A DNA stretch of 64,000 nt, from the NCBI RefSeq assembly GCF_003855155.1, contig NZ_CP034073.1, forward strand, positions 4,464,001 through 4,528,000, written 5' to 3'. Source of the stretch: Shewanella psychromarinicola (GTDB taxonomy: Bacteria > Pseudomonadota > Gammaproteobacteria > Enterobacterales > Shewanellaceae). The position numbers and the translations under genes are program-made. A model generated the notes under the pieces. The model was given only the letters and a program-made list of their open reading frames with translations, had not been told where the DNA came from and ran no database searches. Of the stretch, positions 21,238 through 30,732 are shown one piece after another; within the stretch, counting starts at the first letter, position 1, and the number at the start of each line of letters is the position of its first letter.

Positions 21238-23328
21238 ATGTTTAAACAAGGGATGTCTTTAAGGTTACAGCTATATTTACTCATAGGCTGTTTGTCTATA
21301 TTTAGTTTTAGCACAGCGATATATCACAATGTGTCGAATATGCGCAGTTATTTAAACGAGCAACTGAGTTCCCATGCGCAAGGGGCTGCACACAGCTTAG
21401 GGTTATCTATGTCACCTTATATGGATGAAGAAGGCTTGGTGATGGCTCAAACCATGACCAACGCCATTTTTGATTCAGGTTATTATCAACATATTTCTTT
21501 TACTGATATTGATGGGGTAAAACAGTTTGAGCGGGTCAACCCTGAAAGTAACTTCGCTGTACCTGATTGGTTTATTAGCGGGTTTACCCTGCATCCTCCA
21601 GTGATGACCAGTGAAGTCAGTGATGGTTGGCGCATTGCTGGCATACTAGAAGTACAGTCACATGCGGGAACATCGTATTATGCACTTTGGGATCATGCGG
21701 TTAGCACATTTAACGTGACACTAGTGCAACTGTTAGTTGCATTTTTGTTGGTATATTTTATTTTAAAAGCAGTGTTAACCCCCTTGAGCAGTATTGTTCA
21801 ACAAGCCGAGTCGGTTATTCAAAAACGTTTTAGCTTAAATACTGTACGCCCTTTTACCTCTGAATTACGTACTGTTGTTAATGCAATTAACCGCATGGTT
21901 GAAAACATTCAACGATCATTTAACGAGCAAACTCAATTGGCTGAAACCTTGTCTAAAGAAGTGTATATCGACCCACACACAGGCTTACCTAATCGCCGAG
22001 CATTATTGAAAAAGTTTGAGTCTATTCAGGCTGAGTATGAACGGCATGGGGATCGTTTTTATTTAGGTTTGGTGTCGATGACATCATTACAAGTCATTAA
22101 TGACAAAGAAGGCTACGGCTGTGGCGATGCATACATTTTACAAGGTGCTACTGTACTAAGTAAGCAAATTGAACAAATGCATGAATCGCAGTTGTATCGT
22201 ATCTCTGGATCTGAATTTGCCTTTATATCATTGTTAACTGAAGAATCGGTGAAGGTAATCGACACCCAATTTGCTAACTCATTAACTATTGAGAATGGAG
22301 AATATTTTAAAAATGGCTTTGCTAAGCACGCTCTCACCCGAGTTAATCACCATGAGTCGTTTACGGATGCAGTTAAGCGATTAGATAATCAATTGGTGCA
22401 TAATCAGTATTCAGAAGCAGTAAACGGGTTAGTAGACCCTGAGTCGATATATAAAAATCACTCCCGAGAAGAATGGGTGTCTATTTTAACGCGGTTCACT
22501 GAATACTTTAAAAACGAAATTAGTCACTGTGATCCAAAAGACTTTTCCATTAAATGTATTCCGTTTGATAAGATTTTTGACTTAATGCTACAACCTGTGG
22601 TGGATAATAAACAGACGATATTGTATGTTGAATCGTTTGTTCGCTTCAAAATAAAAGGTGAAACCCTATCGACGTTAGATGTCTTTGCGATGGCAGAACG
22701 GCTGGGGGTGATACAAGAGCTTGAGCAAGCTGTCATTTGTTTCATTTTTTACAAATTACAACATATAGAGCATACCCAAGTGGCGATCAATATTAGTAAG
22801 CGTGCAATGCATAACCCAGTATTTACCGACTGGTTATTTGATTTATACCAGAAATTGCATAAAACCCTTCCACCACTTTTGTATGAATTTAATGAATCTG
22901 CAGCAATGCTTTCTTTAGCCTCAACAGAATTGTTTATTCGCCGAGCAAAACAATCAAATATTGATATTGTTATCGAACGGTTTGGCTCAAATTTAAGTTC
23001 ATTTTGTTACATCCGTAACTTAGACATTGATTTTGTTAAGATTGATGCTAGCTACGTTCACGATATTGCCGAAGCTGACACACGTTTTTTTGTACAAACC
23101 TTGACCCAAATTTGTCATGGTATTGGCATAAAAATCATTGCACCACAGGTTGAATCAGCCACTATAGGTGCTTATTTTACCCTGATGAACATCGATGGCC
23201 TACAAGGCAATGGATTGTATGCTGTACAAAATTTGAGTACAATCATTCCTGCTAATACACCCCAGAGTTGGACGTGCACTTTGCATCTAAACGACTTTAG
23301 CAATTCACTAGACAACGAGGCAGAATAA
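21238..23328 (+). CDS. lapD: LapD-type c-di-GMP receptor (degenerate GGDEF-EAL)
   Basis: Inner-membrane receptor that sequesters LapG when c-di-GMP is high, so that the adhesin stays on the cell. 696 aa: TM1 at about 10-28, a LapD_MoxY-type periplasmic domain, TM2 at about 160-180, HAMP, a GGDEF domain (DPHTGLPNRRAL near 245) and an EAL domain (about 430-680). Both catalytic signatures are lost: GGDEF reads SGSEF and EAL reads VES. This supports a binding-only role as in Pseudomonas LapD. GGAG lies six bases before the ATG. Its stop overlaps the next start by one base. Confidence 0.93.
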   Translation: MFKQGMSLRLQLYLLIGCLSIFSFSTAIYHNVSNMRSYLNEQLSSHAQGAAHSLGLSMSPYMDEEGLVMAQTMTNAIFDSGYYQHISFTDIDGVKQFERVNPESNFAVPDWFISGFTLHPPVMTSEVSDGWRIAGILEVQSHAGTSYYALWDHAVSTFNVTLVQLLVAFLLVYFILKAVLTPLSSIVQQAESVIQKRFSLNTVRPFTSELRTVVNAINRMVENIQRSFNEQTQLAETLSKEVYIDPHTGLPNRRALLKKFESIQAEYERHGDRFYLGLVSMTSLQVINDKEGYGCGDAYILQGATVLSKQIEQMHESQLYRISGSEFAFISLLTEESVKVIDTQFANSLTIENGEYFKNGFAKHALTRVNHHESFTDAVKRLDNQLVHNQYSEAVNGLVDPESIYKNHSREEWVSILTRFTEYFKNEISHCDPKDFSIKCIPFDKIFDLMLQPVVDNKQTILYVESFVRFKIKGETLSTLDVFAMAERLGVIQELEQAVICFIFYKLQHIEHTQVAINISKRAMHNPVFTDWLFDLYQKLHKTLPPLLYEFNESAAMLSLASTELFIRRAKQSNIDIVIERFGSNLSSFCYIRNLDIDFVKIDASYVHDIAEADTRFFVQTLTQICHGIGIKIIAPQVESATIGAYFTLMNIDGLQGNGLYAVQNLSTIIPANTPQSWTCTLHLNDFSNSLDNEAE

Positions 23329-23780
23329 TGAATAAGAATAAATTACCCATTTTATTAATGTCAGCATTATTGACGACAGGTATATCTGCAGGTGCAATCG
23401 CTAAAGACACCTTGTCTGCAAGTGCAATAGCTGATGAGACGTTGATGGCAGGTGAAAAGGCTGAAGAGACTTTAACTGCTAGCAATCAAAATGCACCCAT
23501 ATCAGCGCAAGCACAGCAATTAGCGACTGCAATTCAAGCCGCTAACGGCGATGTAGAACTCATCAAAAAAGCATTAAAAGCGGCTGTAGCAGCGGGCATG
23601 AATCCAGATGAGATTTTAGCCATTGCACTTGCCAACGGTGTTGACCCTGCCATTGTGTCTGAAGCAGTTGAAGATACTCAAACTGCAGGTGGTGGTGGAT
23701 TTGGTGCTGCACCTGCGCCAGCGGGTCCAGGCTTTGGTGGTGGTTCAGGCGGCGGTGCTGGAACAATCTCTAGTAACTAA
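23328..23780 (+). CDS. small secreted Gly-rich protein of the lap operon
   Basis: 150 aa. A signal peptide (cleavage probably after AIA, near residue 25) is followed by a short Ala/Thr/Glu segment, a helical part (QQLATAIQAANGDVELIKKAL, LAIALANGVDPAIVSEAV) and a C-terminal Gly-rich tail (from about residue 122) ending in TISSN. No cysteines and no family recognised. It starts in the lapD stop (TAATG) with GAGG seven bases upstream, so it is almost surely translated with lapD. A role in the adhesin system or its envelope partners is suggested by coupling alone. Confidence 0.75.
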   Translation: MNKNKLPILLMSALLTTGISAGAIAKDTLSASAIADETLMAGEKAEETLTASNQNAPISAQAQQLATAIQAANGDVELIKKALKAAVAAGMNPDEILAIALANGVDPAIVSEAVEDTQTAGGGGFGAAPAPAGPGFGGGSGGGAGTISSN

Positions 23781-23833
23781 TATTTAGTCTTCTTACCGTT
23801 AAATGAACAATAAAAACTCGTGACTGTAAGCTC

Positions 23834-23864
23834 AAAAAAACAGTGCTAAACGCACTGTTTTTTT
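23834..23864. terminator. bidirectional intrinsic terminator after the lap operon
   Basis: Perfect stem CAGTGC/GCACTG with a 5-base loop, flanked by seven A on the left and seven T on the right. It can stop transcription from lapG-lapD and also from the convergent megL side. Confidence 0.9.
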
Positions 23865-23928
23865 ATGTCTATAATTCGTCATCCACAAGAGCTGAAGTCC
23901 CAGCTCAAAAACGTTACCAGGACGGATC

Positions 23929-24005
23929 CCGCTGTTATAGCAGCGCAGCGATCTAGCAGGACGAAGTCCGCCCTAGTCTCTAGGCTTTAATCGCTTGCGA
24001 TCGTT
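23929..24005. repeat. dispersed palindromic repeat, single copy
   Basis: Core AGCAGGACGAAGTCCGC, preceded by AGCAGCGCAGCGATCT and followed by CCTAGTCTCTAGGCTTT. The same core occurs near 43.4, 46.9 and 47.0 kb, and as amplified variants at 32.4-33.3 kb. It lies between convergent genes, just after a terminator. Confidence 0.8.
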
Positions 24006-24037
24006 CTTCAAAGATCTTCAGCTATGACTGCCCGTCT

Positions 24038-25222
24038 TCACTCTAATGCTTGTTCAATATCTGCAATCAGGTCTTGAACATTCTCTAGGCCAACTGAGAT
24101 GCGCAGTAAGTTGTCGGTGATGCCTGCGGCGAGTCTGGCTTCTGGGCTGTAAGGTGAGTGGGTCATTGAAGCGGGATGTTGAATAAGTGATTCGGCATCA
24201 CCAAGACTTACAGCGATAGTGAACAGCTTGAGACGATTAACGAAGTTCATCGCATCTTGCTTATCCCCTTTTAGCTCAAATGCAATGACCCCACCAGCAC
24301 GCTTCATTTGATTGCCGATGAAACGATGGCCTTGGTGGTGTTCTAAACCTGGGTAAAACACTTGGCTAAATTTTGGATGTTTATCTAAATATTCAGCTAA
24401 CACTTCGGCATTGTCGCAGTGGCGTGCTAAGCGGACATCTAAGGTTTTTAAGCCGCGTAAAATAAGCCAAGCATCATGTGGGGATATAACCCCACCAAAA
24501 TCTTTCAATATTTCATATTTTAATCTGTGCATGTGCTCTGCATTGCCGCACACAATACCTGCAATCACGTCGCCGTGGCCATTAAGATACTTGGTGGCAC
24601 TGTGGATCACCATATCGATACCCATTGCCAGCGGTTGCTGCAATAAGGGCGTCATAAAGGTGTTATCGACGATTGAAACTAGCTTATGAGCCTTAGCGAC
24701 TTTTGCTATGGCTGCTATGTCGAATACTTGTAGATGTGGATTGACTGGGGTTTCGCAAAATATCACTTTGGTATTGGGCTTAATAGCAGCTTCGATTGCA
24801 GCAATATCGGTAAAATCGACCAATGTGGTGGTAACGCCTAAACGGGTTAATTGGGTGGTCATTAACGCAAAAGTGCAACCATATACCGCTTTTGATGCCA
24901 CTAAGTGATCGCCTGCATGTAAATGGGTTAACAATGCACTGGATACGGCTGCCATGCCAGATGCCGTGGCGGCAGCATCTTCAGCGCCTTCGAGTAGCGC
25001 CATTTTACGCTCTAACTCTGCAGTGGTCGGGTTTCCTAAACGAGTATAAATATAGCCAGGCTCTTCTCCGGCAAAACGCGCTCCGCCCTGTTCTACGTTA
25101 TCAAATACAAAGGTGGCGGTTTGATATAGTGGTGTGGTGAGTGAGCCAAAGGCTTCACGCTGATGGCCGCCATGAATGGCTAAGGTCGCTAAATTCCATG
25201 TGATGTGCTTGTTATCTTGCAT
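24038..25222 (-). CDS. megL: methionine gamma-lyase
   Basis: PLP enzyme cleaving L-methionine to methanethiol, ammonia and 2-oxobutyrate. Start at 25222 is preferred because GGGAG lies seven bases upstream; it gives 394 aa. The Cys/Met-metabolism fold shows YTRLGNPTTAELE, SGMAAVSSA, the PLP-lysine motif HSATKYLNGHGDV and ISVGLEN. The decisive residue is Cys116 in VYGCTFAL, at the same number as the active-site Cys of the Pseudomonas enzyme, which separates MGL from cystathionine gamma-lyase or synthase. Monocistronic; convergent with the lap operon. Confidence 0.92.
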   Translation of the reverse strand: MQDNKHITWNLATLAIHGGHQREAFGSLTTPLYQTATFVFDNVEQGGARFAGEEPGYIYTRLGNPTTAELERKMALLEGAEDAAATASGMAAVSSALLTHLHAGDHLVASKAVYGCTFALMTTQLTRLGVTTTLVDFTDIAAIEAAIKPNTKVIFCETPVNPHLQVFDIAAIAKVAKAHKLVSIVDNTFMTPLLQQPLAMGIDMVIHSATKYLNGHGDVIAGIVCGNAEHMHRLKYEILKDFGGVISPHDAWLILRGLKTLDVRLARHCDNAEVLAEYLDKHPKFSQVFYPGLEHHQGHRFIGNQMKRAGGVIAFELKGDKQDAMNFVNRLKLFTIAVSLGDAESLIQHPASMTHSPYSPEARLAAGITDNLLRISVGLENVQDLIADIEQALE

Positions 25223-25619
25223 TGCTTCTCCCTGCACCACTTTGTTATGAGTTGTTACCCTCTGTGGGGTGATTTTATGGTGGTCGGGATTTAAGATACA
25301 GCGGAATAAAATTTAACCAAGTGATTGTTAAAAAATAACTAAAGTAATTGATGTAAAAACAATGTTACAAACAATTGTTTACATCATTTTTTTAGAGACA
25401 GTAGTGAAGACAAATTTTGTGTTATCTACTCGTGTGACTAAGTTAAGTCATTAACTTAGGTCGTTAATATTAGCCATTAGCAAAGACAGTTAATAAAAGC
25501 GGTTAAAGTCTATTGCTAACTTAAGTCGCTACCTTAAGTCGCTATCTTAAACCCTAATCGTTAACGGCTAACTTGAATAACTAATGCAAACCGCTAGCTT
25601 AAACAGCTAATCAGCACAA
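25223..25619. other. 397-base gap with imperfect 13-bp tandem repeats
   Basis: Between oleD and megL. At 25520-25550 a 13-base unit, CTTAAGTCGCTAC/T, repeats about 2.5 times, and weaker variants (TTAAGTCATTAAC, CTTAGGTCGTTAA) spread over 25440-25615. The megL promoter must lie in the left part of the gap, but no -35/-10 pair is clear. No gene supported. Confidence 0.65.
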
Positions 25620-26669
25620 TTAGCGTGAAAGCGATAACTTCAGCTTTTGCATACCTTGTTCGATACTCATAAGCGGTTGATAGCCTAAGTCTTGTTGAGC
25701 TGCGCTAATATCAAAGTAATGACTGGTCGATAATTGCCTTGCTACAAAGCGAGTCATGATGGGTTCTTGCTGTATATTGAGCCAGCCGTAAAGTGTTTCA
25801 AGTACCACGCCTGCGGCATAAGCAACACCTGCGGGTACTCGCTTAGTCACTGGCGGTAAGTCTGCACAGGCTAAGATTTTATTGAGCATAGCGGCCATCG
25901 TTATAGGCTTATCATTACTTAAAAAATAGGCTTTACCTGCGCACTTAGCCGCGGCCACTAAATCCACTGCAGCCAAAATATGGGCGTAGGCAGCATTGTC
26001 GATATATATGGTATCGACCAGTTTATCTTGATATCCCACCAGCTTTAGGCGCCCTGCTTTGGCACGCTCTACCACTCTAGGGACAAGGTGTGGGTCGTTT
26101 GGCCCCCAAATTAAATGCGGCCTTAAGGCTGTGGTTCGAAGCGAAGCAGTATTAGCTGCAAGGATATTTTTTTCGGCAATGGCTTTAGACTCACCATAAT
26201 AATTAAGGTATTGACTGGCGTAAGGGGCTGATTCGTTAATGCCATTTTCATCTGCACCGGCAAACGTCACACTTGGGGTGCTGGTATAAATAAGGTTATG
26301 AATATCAAGCGCTTTACAAGCGTTAACAATATTAGTCGCGCCATCAACATTGGGAGAATAAAAACTTTGTTTGCTGCCCCACACGCCGGCTTTTGATGCG
26401 ACATGGAACACCAGATCACATCCAGTCATAGCCTGCTTGACGCTGTCATAGTCACTAATGTCGCCTTGACGCATATCGACGCCCAGTTCGACAAGCTTGG
26501 GATAATGACTTCTGGCAAAGCCAACGACCTCAATACCGGCTGCCAATAAACGCTGACAAATAGCACAACCTAAAAAGCCACCTGCGCCGGTAACAAATAC
26601 TTTACTAACCGATAGCGCTAATTGCTTCAGTGCGGTTTGCTCTAGGGGGTGTAAATCTGTCAGCGTCAT
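25620..26669 (-). CDS. oleD: OleD, NADPH-dependent 2-alkyl-3-ketoacid reductase
   Basis: Third step of head-to-head hydrocarbon synthesis: reduces the OleA product to a 2-alkyl-3-hydroxyalkanoate. 349-aa extended SDR of the 3-beta-HSD type: Rossmann loop FVTGAGGFLGCAI (about 25-37), STPSVTFAG for the catalytic Ser region and YYGESKAIAEK with the YxxxK pair (about 155-165). Last gene of the oleA-B-C-D string, 43 bases after oleC. In Shewanella the final product is usually a very long polyunsaturated alkene made from Pfa-derived acyl chains; that is family knowledge, and pfa genes are not here. Confidence 0.93.
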   Translation of the reverse strand: MTLTDLHPLEQTALKQLALSVSKVFVTGAGGFLGCAICQRLLAAGIEVVGFARSHYPKLVELGVDMRQGDISDYDSVKQAMTGCDLVFHVASKAGVWGSKQSFYSPNVDGATNIVNACKALDIHNLIYTSTPSVTFAGADENGINESAPYASQYLNYYGESKAIAEKNILAANTASLRTTALRPHLIWGPNDPHLVPRVVERAKAGRLKLVGYQDKLVDTIYIDNAAYAHILAAVDLVAAAKCAGKAYFLSNDKPITMAAMLNKILACADLPPVTKRVPAGVAYAAGVVLETLYGWLNIQQEPIMTRFVARQLSTSHYFDISAAQQDLGYQPLMSIEQGMQKLKLSLSR

Positions 26670-26712
26670 TATTATTGCCTTATAATTACCTTAGTCTCAC
26701 TTAAGAACGACT

Positions 26713-28410
26713 TTATTCTTGCCATTGCTTTTGGGCCCATACAGCGAGTTTTTCTCTGAAAATTTTAGCATTATGGCGCACATCGACCGGGAAATCGGGA
26801 TGAATTAAAAAGCGCCCGATACCTTGAGTATGTGGGTGCTGTTCAGCTAATTGGGTTAACTCTTGAAATAGCGCTTTAGAGGTTGAGCAAACAATACCTT
26901 TATGTAATTCGATACACATAACCGGCACTATATCACCGCCCACATCCACGCCAACAATGGCAGAACGTTTAACTTGCAGATGGGTATTAAATACTCGCTC
27001 GCACGGCAGTGTATAAAAGCGTTTTAGCCGTTGCTTACCGCGAGTGGCATCAACAATATGACCTTTACGACCGCACATCCACAGTAAGCCATTATCATCA
27101 AGATACCCCACATCACCCATGCGATGTTTAACGTGATCACCGTGGTGAATTTTAACGAGTTGGGTGGCTTGCTCACGCTGATAATAAGCCTGGCTGACCA
27201 TAGGACCGCTCACCACAATTTCGCCAATCTCATTAGCGCCAAGCTTATTCACATCAGCCCATTGTGGTTTTGCCACGTCAGTAACGGCAATAATATCCAC
27301 ACTCACCGACGATATCGGCTTACCAACACAAATACCTTTACCTTGATCGGTTAAGTCACTGGTAGCAAACAACGCATGGCTGCCAATCATACTAATAGGC
27401 AATGATTCAGTCGCACCGTAAGAATTGAGCACTTCAACTTGTGAATTGAGCATCTGACTAAAACATTTAATTGAGCTGATGGTCGCCGGCGCGCCAGCTG
27501 ATATAACTCGCTTAACGCTAGTGAGTTTATGTTGGGTTTGTTCGCCTGCTTGGCCTAAACGTTCCAACAAGGCGGGATTAACAAACATATTAGTGCATTG
27601 ATATTGCTCGATAGCAGCAAACAAATTAGCCGGATTGGCGCTGATGGGTTTACTGGCATCCATGTCGGGTACAATTGATGCCATGCCAAGTGCCGGGCCA
27701 AACAAGGAAAACAGCGGGAATGTGGCTAAGTCACGTTCGCCTGGAATAATACCATAATCGTGTTTTAGCGCACTAATTTGCGCTTCAAACATCCCATGGC
27801 TGTATACCACGCCTTTTGGGGTACCTGTGCTACCACTGGTAAATAAAATGGCTGCCATATCATCATGGTGAAGCAATGCCATATCAAGAGGTTGAGCCAC
27901 ATTACGGCCAAATTCAATAATCGTTTCAAGGCTCGTGGCATTGGCTAACCAACGCTGTAAACCTGAGCCGCCCACATTAATAACGTGTTTGACACTGCCT
28001 TTACCCCAACCAAGAATGCGCCTTGCGATGTGGGCCTTAGGTATACCGATAAAGGCGTCAGGTTGTGATTCTTCGAAACATTGCTTAAGGTTTTTTACGC
28101 CCATACCTGGGTCGACTAAAATCGGAATAATACCGGCTTTAAATAAACCAAAGGTTAATGAGAAAAATTCGATACTTGGCGTCACCATCAACACGGCTTT
28201 CATGCCACGCGTAATGCCGTACTGAATTAGCCCTTTAGCAATCATATCAGATTGCTGATGCAAGCTAGCAAAATCGATTTCTTGGTAATCAAATTGGCCT
28301 TGCTTTGCCTGCTGAACGGCCACGGCAAGAGAATCTGGAGTATGCTGAGCAGCATATTGTAAGTGCTGGCAAATATTGGCGTTAGCGTGCTTGTCTTTGA
28401 AGTTCGTCAT
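26713..28410 (-). CDS. oleC: OleC, beta-lactone synthetase
   Basis: Member of the AMP-forming (ANL) superfamily that uses ATP to close the OleD product into a beta-lactone. 565 aa: P-loop [19 protein letters not shown] (near 189-205), [12 protein letters not shown] (A5 block, near 320), [19 protein letters not shown] (A7/A8) and a C-terminal lid. The order oleA-oleB-oleC-oleD supports OleC over a generic acyl-CoA ligase. A strong intrinsic-terminator-like hairpin lies only 34 bases before its start. Confidence 0.93.
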   Translation of the reverse strand: MTNFKDKHANANICQHLQYAAQHTPDSLAVAVQQAKQGQFDYQEIDFASLHQQSDMIAKGLIQYGITRGMKAVLMVTPSIEFFSLTFGLFKAGIIPILVDPGMGVKNLKQCFEESQPDAFIGIPKAHIARRILGWGKGSVKHVINVGGSGLQRWLANATSLETIIEFGRNVAQPLDMALLHHDDMAAILFTSGSTGTPKGVVYSHGMFEAQISALKHDYGIIPGERDLATFPLFSLFGPALGMASIVPDMDASKPISANPANLFAAIEQYQCTNMFVNPALLERLGQAGEQTQHKLTSVKRVISAGAPATISSIKCFSQMLNSQVEVLNSYGATESLPISMIGSHALFATSDLTDQGKGICVGKPISSVSVDIIAVTDVAKPQWADVNKLGANEIGEIVVSGPMVSQAYYQREQATQLVKIHHGDHVKHRMGDVGYLDDNGLLWMCGRKGHIVDATRGKQRLKRFYTLPCERVFNTHLQVKRSAIVGVDVGGDIVPVMCIELHKGIVCSTSKALFQELTQLAEQHPHTQGIGRFLIHPDFPVDVRHNAKIFREKLAVWAQKQWQE

Positions 28411-28444
28411 GATTAACCATTATTGGCTCAGGTTGAAATGAACA

Positions 28445-28466
28445 AAAAGGCTCAAAAGAGCCTTTT
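28445..28466 (-). terminator. intrinsic terminator/attenuator between oleB and oleC
   Basis: Perfect 9-bp stem AAAAGGCTC/GAGCCTTTT with a 4-base loop, followed on the minus strand by T residues. It is 30 bases past the oleB stop and 34 bases before oleC. Its position inside the gene string implies that only part of the transcripts reach oleC-oleD. Confidence 0.8.
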
Positions 28467-28496
28467 ATTTACTTTTATTAAACCTAGCACATTAGC

Positions 28497-29372
28497 TTAA
28501 TTTGTCGCGATGAAATCTTTAATTAAGCCAATCACTTCGTCGCTGGCATCTTCAAGAATGTAATGACCACAATCGGCAAACTCGTGCACTGTGGCATGAG
28601 GCATTCGCAGTCGCCATTCCTCTAAAAAATACTTATCAAATACAAAATCTTGTAAACCAAAGCAAATAAGCGTTGGCACGTTAGCAAACTGGCTTAAGCT
28701 ATCGCCAATGCTAGTGATTAAGTCGTAATTACGATCGCCAGGCTTAAGTGGAATATCTTGCACGAAGCGCAATGTCGAAATACGGTTTTTCCAAGAATTA
28801 AATGGCGCAACATAGGCTTCGCGGACATCTTTAGCCATCGGCTTACGTTTAACGCCAACATACGACGCCGCAGATGAAAATGCATTCAAACCGCGCACTA
28901 ACAAGGTGCCAAGTAAAGTGTCGCGGCAAACCCATAATGCCCAAGGAAACGGTTTGGTTTTAGGTAAATGAAACGCTGCAGTGTTTAAACACACAATGCG
29001 CTTGATGCGCTCAGGGTGGCGCGCCGCAAAGCCCATACCAATCATGCCGCCCCAGTCGTGAACCACTAGCGTAATATTTTGTTTTACATCAAGGCTGTCG
29101 AGCAAGGCTTCTAAATCATCAATACGGTTAACTAAGGTGTAATCGTATAGTGGATCATCCGGTTTATCTGATAAGCCACAACCAATATGGTCTGGCACAA
29201 TACATTGGTGCTGACCGCTCAGTGCGCTGACTAAATTACGGTAGTAGTAACTCCAACTAGGATTACCGTGCACCATCACCACGGGCTCGCCTTGGCCTTC
29301 GTTTATGTAGTGCAATTTATTGCCGTTACGATCTAAAAAGTGACTTTTAAATGGCAGCAAGTTGTCTAGCAT
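28497..29372 (-). CDS. oleB: OleB, beta-lactone decarboxylase
   Basis: Alpha/beta-hydrolase of the haloalkane-dehalogenase group that splits the OleC beta-lactone into a cis-alkene and CO2. 291 aa: oxyanion segment VMVHGNPSWSYYYRN (near 32-46), nucleophile Asp106 in LVVHDWGGMIG, acidic residue in LQDFVFDKYF (near 240) and His in ADCGHYILED (near 269). An Asp nucleophile with this neighbourhood distinguishes OleB from serine esterases. 59 bases after oleA. Confidence 0.93.
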   Translation of the reverse strand: MLDNLLPFKSHFLDRNGNKLHYINEGQGEPVVMVHGNPSWSYYYRNLVSALSGQHQCIVPDHIGCGLSDKPDDPLYDYTLVNRIDDLEALLDSLDVKQNITLVVHDWGGMIGMGFAARHPERIKRIVCLNTAAFHLPKTKPFPWALWVCRDTLLGTLLVRGLNAFSSAASYVGVKRKPMAKDVREAYVAPFNSWKNRISTLRFVQDIPLKPGDRNYDLITSIGDSLSQFANVPTLICFGLQDFVFDKYFLEEWRLRMPHATVHEFADCGHYILEDASDEVIGLIKDFIATN

Positions 29373-29431
29373 GATGCATCCTGTTAATGATTTTTATAAT
29401 GAAATTCAAAAAACTTAGCGCAGCCAATGGC

Positions 29432-30481
29432 TTACCACTTAATTCCTAGCATCATGCAGTTTAAACCACTGCCAATCCCTAAAAAGCTGACTTGGTCGCC
29501 AACACGTAAAAAACCTTCATCATGTGCAATGGCAGCCGTAACAGGCAATGATACCGAGCCCATGTTGCCCAATGTTTGATAGGTGGGATATTCTTTTATG
29601 TGGGGGATATTTAATGCATTTAGCACTTGCCGACGGTTAGAGGCACCCACTTGGTGACAAATGACTTTATCGACCCGTTCGACGACCCAATCTCGTTGTT
29701 CTAAAAAATGCTCCCAAGTGTGCTTGGCAAGCTCTACTCCTTCTTTGAGTAAAGTCACGGCATCGGTACGCATAAACTCGCGATACAATAAGTGCCCAGC
29801 TTCTTGTAAGCCCCATTGACACAATTGGTGATGTTCTGGTGCAGACAAATGACTTGCACCCAACAGCTGATGTTGACGAGTGGTTTTAAGCGGCAAAGTC
29901 CCATCGGTTAAAATCACCGCTACAGCGCCTGAACCACCGGTTAATGTGGCCAATGACTGAGCAAAATTTTGCATGGTCGGCTCGGCTAGCATGTGGTCAA
30001 TGGTTGCATCCACAATGTCTCGAGCCGATTCGCACGACACAACCATACCCGCTTTGATTTGACCAAGCTCGATTCGGTTGGCTATATCTAAAATACCCGA
30101 CAACACCCCTAAACAGGCATTACTGATGTCATAAATTGCCGTGTCTTTTGACACGCCAAGTTCAGCAGCAATACGGCAAGCGGTCGCAGGTTCGTGTTGA
30201 TCGCGGCACACCCCCGTGTAAACCACGGCACCTAAGTCGCTGACATCAATACCGGTTTCATTTAAGGCTTTTTGCGCAGCGGCAATGGCACCGTCAGATA
30301 AACGATGACCTTTTGGCCACCAGCGACGCTCGGTAATCCCGGTTAATGCGGCAAGTTGCCCCATAGGAATACGAAACTTTTGATATAGCGGTGCCAAACG
30401 AGATTCTAAATCGCTACTCGACACTACTTGCGGTGCTAGCTCATAAGCCAGACTATTGATAAAGACGCGTGAATATTTCAT
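29432..30481 (-). CDS. oleA: OleA, thiolase-fold acyl-CoA head-to-head condensing enzyme
   Basis: Condenses two acyl-CoAs to a 2-alkyl-3-ketoacid, the entry step to long-chain olefins. Start chosen at the ATG at 30481 (MKYSRVFIN, the family N terminus), giving 349 aa; an upstream in-frame TTG would add ten residues. FabH-like fold with catalytic Cys123 in ISNACLGVLSG, Glu97 in RDQHEPATACR (the OleA-specific glutamate), CHQVGASNR for His/Asn and GNMGSVSLP. First gene of the ole string; an AT-rich leader (30482-30732) precedes it. The ribosome site is weak (GG only). Confidence 0.94.
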   Translation of the reverse strand: MKYSRVFINSLAYELAPQVVSSSDLESRLAPLYQKFRIPMGQLAALTGITERRWWPKGHRLSDGAIAAAQKALNETGIDVSDLGAVVYTGVCRDQHEPATACRIAAELGVSKDTAIYDISNACLGVLSGILDIANRIELGQIKAGMVVSCESARDIVDATIDHMLAEPTMQNFAQSLATLTGGSGAVAVILTDGTLPLKTTRQHQLLGASHLSAPEHHQLCQWGLQEAGHLLYREFMRTDAVTLLKEGVELAKHTWEHFLEQRDWVVERVDKVICHQVGASNRRQVLNALNIPHIKEYPTYQTLGNMGSVSLPVTAAIAHDEGFLRVGDQVSFLGIGSGLNCMMLGIKW

Positions 30482-30732
30482 TAAACCGTATAATTCGCTT
30501 CGCTCTAGCAAGCCAAAAAGGCACTAGAATAGTTGATATTCGTTATTAACCCGCCATTTGAACAAGAATGGCTTAATTATTCAATCAAAAACAGCAAGCC
30601 AATGCGGTAATTTGGATGATTTTTTATGGTTAACTCTATTGTTTAATTAACCAGTTTGTTAATTCTTACAGTTTTAATAAAAATAAACCAGTGTAAACAA
30701 TGGCTTAATTTGTAAATCTGTGACCAAGACTA

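Noticed and set aside
20533..23780. Giant LapA-type adhesin next to lapG-lapD
   Set aside because: No large repetitive reading frame or type I secretion genes occur in the window; the target must lie elsewhere.
25223..25619. MetJ control of megL
   Set aside because: No octamer close to AGACGTCT was found in the megL upstream gap.
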